This document shows, one piece after another, positions 61,659-64,000 of a DNA stretch of 64,000 bases (position 1 is its first letter; each line of letters starts with the position of its first letter). The notes under the pieces are model-generated. The model saw nothing but the letters and a program-made list of their open reading frames with translations. It searched no databases and had not been told where the DNA came from. The translations under genes and the position numbers were made by a program. Origin of the DNA: Marinobacterium weihaiense (GTDB lineage: Bacteria; Pseudomonadota; Gammaproteobacteria; Pseudomonadales; Balneatricaceae). The stretch is from the NCBI RefSeq assembly GCF_019061305.1, contig NZ_JAHQZT010000004.1, positions 1 to 64,000 on the forward strand, read 5' to 3'.

Positions 61659-62894
61659 ATGGCGTTATACGTACAGAAATACGGCGGCACCTCGGTGGGC
61701 TCGGTCGAGCGCATCCAGGCCGTAGCCGAAAAGGTAAAGGGCTTCCGTCAGCAGGGGCATGATGTGGTGGTGGTGGTATCCGCCATGAGCGGCGAAACCA
61801 ACCGTCTGATCGCGCTGGCGAACGAGATGCAGGCTCGTCCAGACCCCCGTGAAATGGATACTCTGGTCGCCACTGGCGAGCAGGTCACCATTGCATTGTT
61901 GTGCATGGCGCTCAAGCAGAAGGGTGTTGACGCGCGTTCCTACACCGGATCGCAGGTGCGCATCCTGACCGATGGCTATCACACCAAGGCACGCATTCAG
62001 GATATTGAAACCGACCGCATGCGTGCCGATCTGGAGCAGGGGCGCGTGGTTGTCGTTGCCGGTTTCCAGGGGGTCGATGACAGCGGCAATATCACCACGC
62101 TGGGGCGTGGTGGCTCCGACACCACCGGCGTGGCACTGGCTGCGGCACTGAAGGCCGACGAGTGCCAGATCTACACCGACGTTGATGGTGTCTACACGAC
62201 CGATCCTCGTGTGGTGGAAGGGGCTCAGCGATTGGAAAAGATTACCTTTGAAGAGATGCTGGAAATGGCCAGCCTCGGCTCCAAGGTGTTGCAGATCCGA
62301 GCCGTGGAATTTGCGGGCAAGTACAAGGTGCCGCTGCGGGTACTGTCCAGTTTCGAGGACGGTCCGGGCACACTGATTACGATAGAGGATGATGAGACTG
62401 TGGAAAAGCCGGTTATCTCGGGTATAGCGTTCAACCGTGACGAAGCCAAACTGACCGTGGTTGGCGTGCCGGATATTCCCGGTGTGGCTTCGCGTATTCT
62501 GGGCCCGGTCAGCCGTGCCAATATCGAAGTCGACATGATCGTGCAGAATATTGCTGCGGATCAGACCACTGACTTCACGTTCACGGTGCACAGAAACGAC
62601 TATGATAAAGCTCAGCAGGTCCTTGAGCAGGTCGTGAAAGAGCTGGGTGCACGTGAGGCGGTCGGGAACAACAAGATCGCCAAAGTGTCCATTGTGGGTG
62701 TTGGCATGCGCTCTCACGCGGGTGTGGCCAGCAAGATGTTTGATGCCCTGGCGGCAGAGAATATCAACATCCAGATGATCTCCACTTCTGAAATCAAGGT
62801 ATCAGTAGTGATAGCAGAGAAGTATCTGGAACTGGCTGTTCGTGCCTTGCACTCTGCATTCGATCTGGATGCTGCTGATACAGTCAGCGAGTAA
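61659..62894 (+). CDS. lysC: aspartate kinase
   Basis: Aspartokinase phosphorylates aspartate, the first step toward lysine, threonine, methionine and diaminopimelate. It has 411 residues, the pseudomonad/Corynebacterium-like single-function form. Kinase motifs are VQKYGGTSVGSVERI (about 4-18), VVVVSAMSGETNRLI and RGGSDTTGVALAAAL (about 150-164). Two C-terminal ACT domains (from about 265) provide feedback control. It lies 53 bases after alaS. Confidence 0.96.
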   Translation: MALYVQKYGGTSVGSVERIQAVAEKVKGFRQQGHDVVVVVSAMSGETNRLIALANEMQARPDPREMDTLVATGEQVTIALLCMALKQKGVDARSYTGSQVRILTDGYHTKARIQDIETDRMRADLEQGRVVVVAGFQGVDDSGNITTLGRGGSDTTGVALAAALKADECQIYTDVDGVYTTDPRVVEGAQRLEKITFEEMLEMASLGSKVLQIRAVEFAGKYKVPLRVLSSFEDGPGTLITIEDDETVEKPVISGIAFNRDEAKLTVVGVPDIPGVASRILGPVSRANIEVDMIVQNIAADQTTDFTFTVHRNDYDKAQQVLEQVVKELGAREAVGNNKIAKVSIVGVGMRSHAGVASKMFDALAAENINIQMISTSEIKVSVVIAEKYLELAVRALHSAFDLDAADTVSE

Positions 62895-62915
62895 CGACAG
62901 TATCAGATGACGGAA

Positions 62916-63072
62916 GGCCTACATCTGTTCTATAGTACGGATGCAGGCCCCCGCTAGCGGCTTGAAGCAGCCCGCACTCGCATATACCTGGAAGGTCGAA
63001 GGACGTAGGGGTGGTGGGTGTAATCTGTTTCGGCAATCAAGAATTCAGCGCCCAACAGGACAATTTAAGGAG
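62916..63072 (+). promoter_or_regulatory. lysC-csrA intergenic leader with hairpin and GGA motifs
   Basis: An inverted repeat GGCCTACATC/GATGCAGGCC (62916-62925 with 62940-62949, one mismatch) and a self-complementary CCGCTAGCGG (62951-62960) follow lysC. Nearer csrA, GGA triplets occur at 63058-63060 (ACAGGAC) and in the ribosome site at 63067-63072 (AAGGAG), the pattern bound by CsrA. Autoregulation of csrA is inferred. No other gene is seen in this gap. Confidence 0.45.
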
Positions 63073-63080
63073 AGCCACAA

Positions 63081-63269
63081 ATGCTGATTCTAACCCGCCG
63101 TGTTGGCGAAACTCTCATGGTTGGTGACGACGTCACTGTGACAGTACTCGGTGTCAAGGGTAACCAAGTCCGCATCGGTGTGAATGCGCCCAAGGATGTC
63201 TCTGTTCATCGTGAAGAGATCTATCAGCGCATTCAGCGTGAAAAAACGCAAGACGGCGATCAAGAGTAA
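63081..63269 (+). CDS. csrA: carbon storage regulator CsrA/RsmA
   Basis: This small RNA-binding translational regulator has 62 residues. The core [23 protein letters not shown] (1-23, beta-1 RNA-binding surface with R6/R7) and VHREEI with Arg44 (about 42-47) are intact. AAGGAG lies eight bases before the ATG and is itself a likely CsrA target. Its position before the tRNA-Ser/tRNA-Arg cluster matches E. coli and Pseudomonas. Confidence 0.98.
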   Translation: MLILTRRVGETLMVGDDVTVTVLGVKGNQVRIGVNAPKDVSVHREEIYQRIQREKTQDGDQE

Positions 63270-63333
63270 GTTTTTTTAAATTAACACTTTCTTTTTGAAA
63301 ATCAGTCTTGTACTATATGCGCCGTGTTGACGA

Positions 63334-63421
63334 GGTGAGTTGGCCGAGTGGCTGAAGGCGCGCCCCTGCTAAGGGCGTATACCGCAAGGTATCGAGGGTT
63401 CGAATCCCTCACTCACCGCCA
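63334..63421 (+). tRNA. tRNA-Ser (GCU)
   Basis: This 88-nt class II tRNA has acceptor stem GGTGAGT/ACTCACC, discriminator G, encoded CCA (63419-63421), a long variable arm and anticodon GCT in CCCTGCTAAGG. It corresponds to E. coli serV, which lies in the same place after csrA. Confidence 0.97.
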
Positions 63422-63430
63422 TTTTGATGT

Positions 63431-63507
63431 GCGCCCGTAGCTCAGCTGGATAGAGTACCTGGCTACGAACCAGGCGGTCAGAGGTTCGAATCCTCTCGGG
63501 CGCGCCA
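63431..63507 (+). tRNA. tRNA-Arg (ACG), copy 1
   Basis: This 77-nt tRNA has acceptor stem GCGCCCG/CGGGCGC, discriminator G, encoded CCA and anticodon ACG in CTACGAAC. A34 would be edited to inosine to read CGU, CGC and CGA. It is identical to the next two copies. Confidence 0.97.
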
Positions 63508-63545
63508 TCTCAATGAAAAAGTCTTCATACGTGAAAAACATGTGT

Positions 63546-63622
63546 GCGCCCGTAGCTCAGCTGGATAGAGTACCTGGCTACGAACCAGGCGGTCAGAGGT
63601 TCGAATCCTCTCGGGCGCGCCA
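63546..63622 (+). tRNA. tRNA-Arg (ACG), copy 2
   Basis: This is an exact 77-nt copy of the preceding tRNA-Arg gene, 38 bases downstream of it, with encoded CCA. The tandem arrangement corresponds to the argVYZQ group of E. coli. Confidence 0.97.
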
Positions 63623-63644
63623 TCTTTTCTTCACTTTTGGGTAA

Positions 63645-63721
63645 GCGCCCGTAGCTCAGCTGGATAGAGTACCTGGCTACGAACCAGGCGGTCAGAGGTT
63701 CGAATCCTCTCGGGCGCGCCA
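63645..63721 (+). tRNA. tRNA-Arg (ACG), copy 3
   Basis: This is the third exact 77-nt copy, 22 bases after copy 2. The spacers between copies are unrelated to each other, so the identity is confined to the mature tRNA. Confidence 0.97.
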
Positions 63722-63794
63722 TCCCTTCCCCCTCCGAATTATCAATCACTGCAGTCCGGACATCCTGTCTGATCCTCATTACCCCGGAACGACC

Positions 63795-64000
63795 ATGAAA
63801 TTCATTGCCAAACTGTTTCCTGAAATTACGATTAAAAGTCGTCCTGTGCGTCGTCGTTTGATCCAGCGCCTGCAAAGCAACCTGCAGATTCTGCTTAAAC
63901 GCATCGACAGTAACATCAAGGTTAGCGGTTTCTGGGACAAGGTTGAGGTCAATATTGCGGGACAGGACGCTGACCTGTGCGCCCGGATTATCAATGTGAT
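63795..64000 (+). CDS. thiI: ThiI tRNA 4-thiouridine synthase, 5' part only
   Basis: An open frame begins at ATG 63795 and runs to the window end with no stop (68 residues visible). It reads MKFIAKLFPEITIKSRPVRR, nearly identical to the start of E. coli ThiI (MKFIIKLFPEITIKS), followed by KVSGFWDKVEVNIAG. This is the N-terminal ferredoxin-like domain that precedes THUMP. ThiI makes s4U8 in tRNA and supplies sulfur for thiamine. The rest lies outside the window. Confidence 0.9.
   Translation, partial: MKFIAKLFPEITIKSRPVRRRLIQRLQSNLQILLKRIDSNIKVSGFWDKVEVNIAGQDADLCARIINV

Noticed and set aside
63525-63875. Minus-strand open frame over the tRNA-Arg genes coding twice for an ARPRGFEPLTAWF-type peptide
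   Set aside because: This is the well-known spurious translation of the antisense strand of tRNA genes. The repeat comes from the identical tRNAs.

Overview
The window is 64 kb of GC-rich, gene-dense chromosome from a gammaproteobacterium. The best fit is a marine relative of the Oceanospirillales/Pseudomonadales. Reasons: the order rpsB-tsf-pyrH-frr-uppS-cdsA-rseP-bamA-skp-lpxD-fabZ-lpxA-lpxB-rnhB-dnaE-accA-tilS-pyrG-eno-ftsB-truD-surE-pcm-nlpD-rpoS is the pseudomonad/enterobacterial arrangement; a FabY-type ketoacyl synthase, a RegB/RegA (RoxS/RoxR) redox pair, a large pseudomonad-type HolD psi subunit and FlgT/FlgP flagellar-ring proteins are present; and lysC-csrA-tRNA-Ser-tRNA-Arg closes the window. 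There is no prophage, insertion sequence, CRISPR array or defence island, and no gene-free stretch longer than 300 bases. Genus assignment is inference.

Layout. 0-5 kb: a PatB/MalY-type beta-lyase divergent from leuA, then holD-rimI and an orphan CbiM-like membrane protein. 5-9 kb: regA-regB transcribed leftward, divergent from a BCCT osmolyte transporter, with RegA-like palindromes between them. 9-17.5 kb: a cNMP/CBS/DUF294 protein with its DEDDh exonuclease partner, prfC, tatD, a small lipoprotein, fabY and an OmpA-like lipoprotein. 17.5-22 kb: a zapB-like gene and a flagellar outer-ring cluster (flgT, flgP, a LysM protein and an LpoA-like protein), with a sigma-28-like promoter before flgP. 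22-25.6 kb: map-glnD. 25.6-53.6 kb: the long rightward translation/envelope/replication cluster listed above, ending at rpoS. 53.6-56.6 kb: fdxA and mutS, leftward. 56.7-63.3 kb: pncC, SOS-controlled recA-recX, alaS, lysC, csrA. 63.3-64 kb: tRNA-Ser(GCU), three identical tRNA-Arg(ACG) and the start of thiI, cut by the window end.

How the genes work together. uppS, cdsA, rseP, bamA, skp, lpxD, fabZ, lpxA, lpxB, a DUF368 (PopT-like) lipid carrier translocase and nlpD form an outer-membrane and cell-wall biogenesis block. dnaE, rnhB, holD, mutS, recA and recX serve replication and repair. rpsB, tsf, frr, prfC, rimI, tilS, truD and alaS serve translation.

The strongest anomaly is a coordinated absence. 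The non-mevalonate (MEP) genes dxr and ispD/ispF, which normally sit inside these same clusters, are missing from every canonical slot, and the flanking genes are closed up tightly (8 bases between cdsA and rseP; a 4-base overlap between ftsB and truD). The genes may be relocated, or this lineage may make isoprenoids by another route. The second point of interest is the flagellar-ring cluster with two cell-wall-related proteins of unassigned function.
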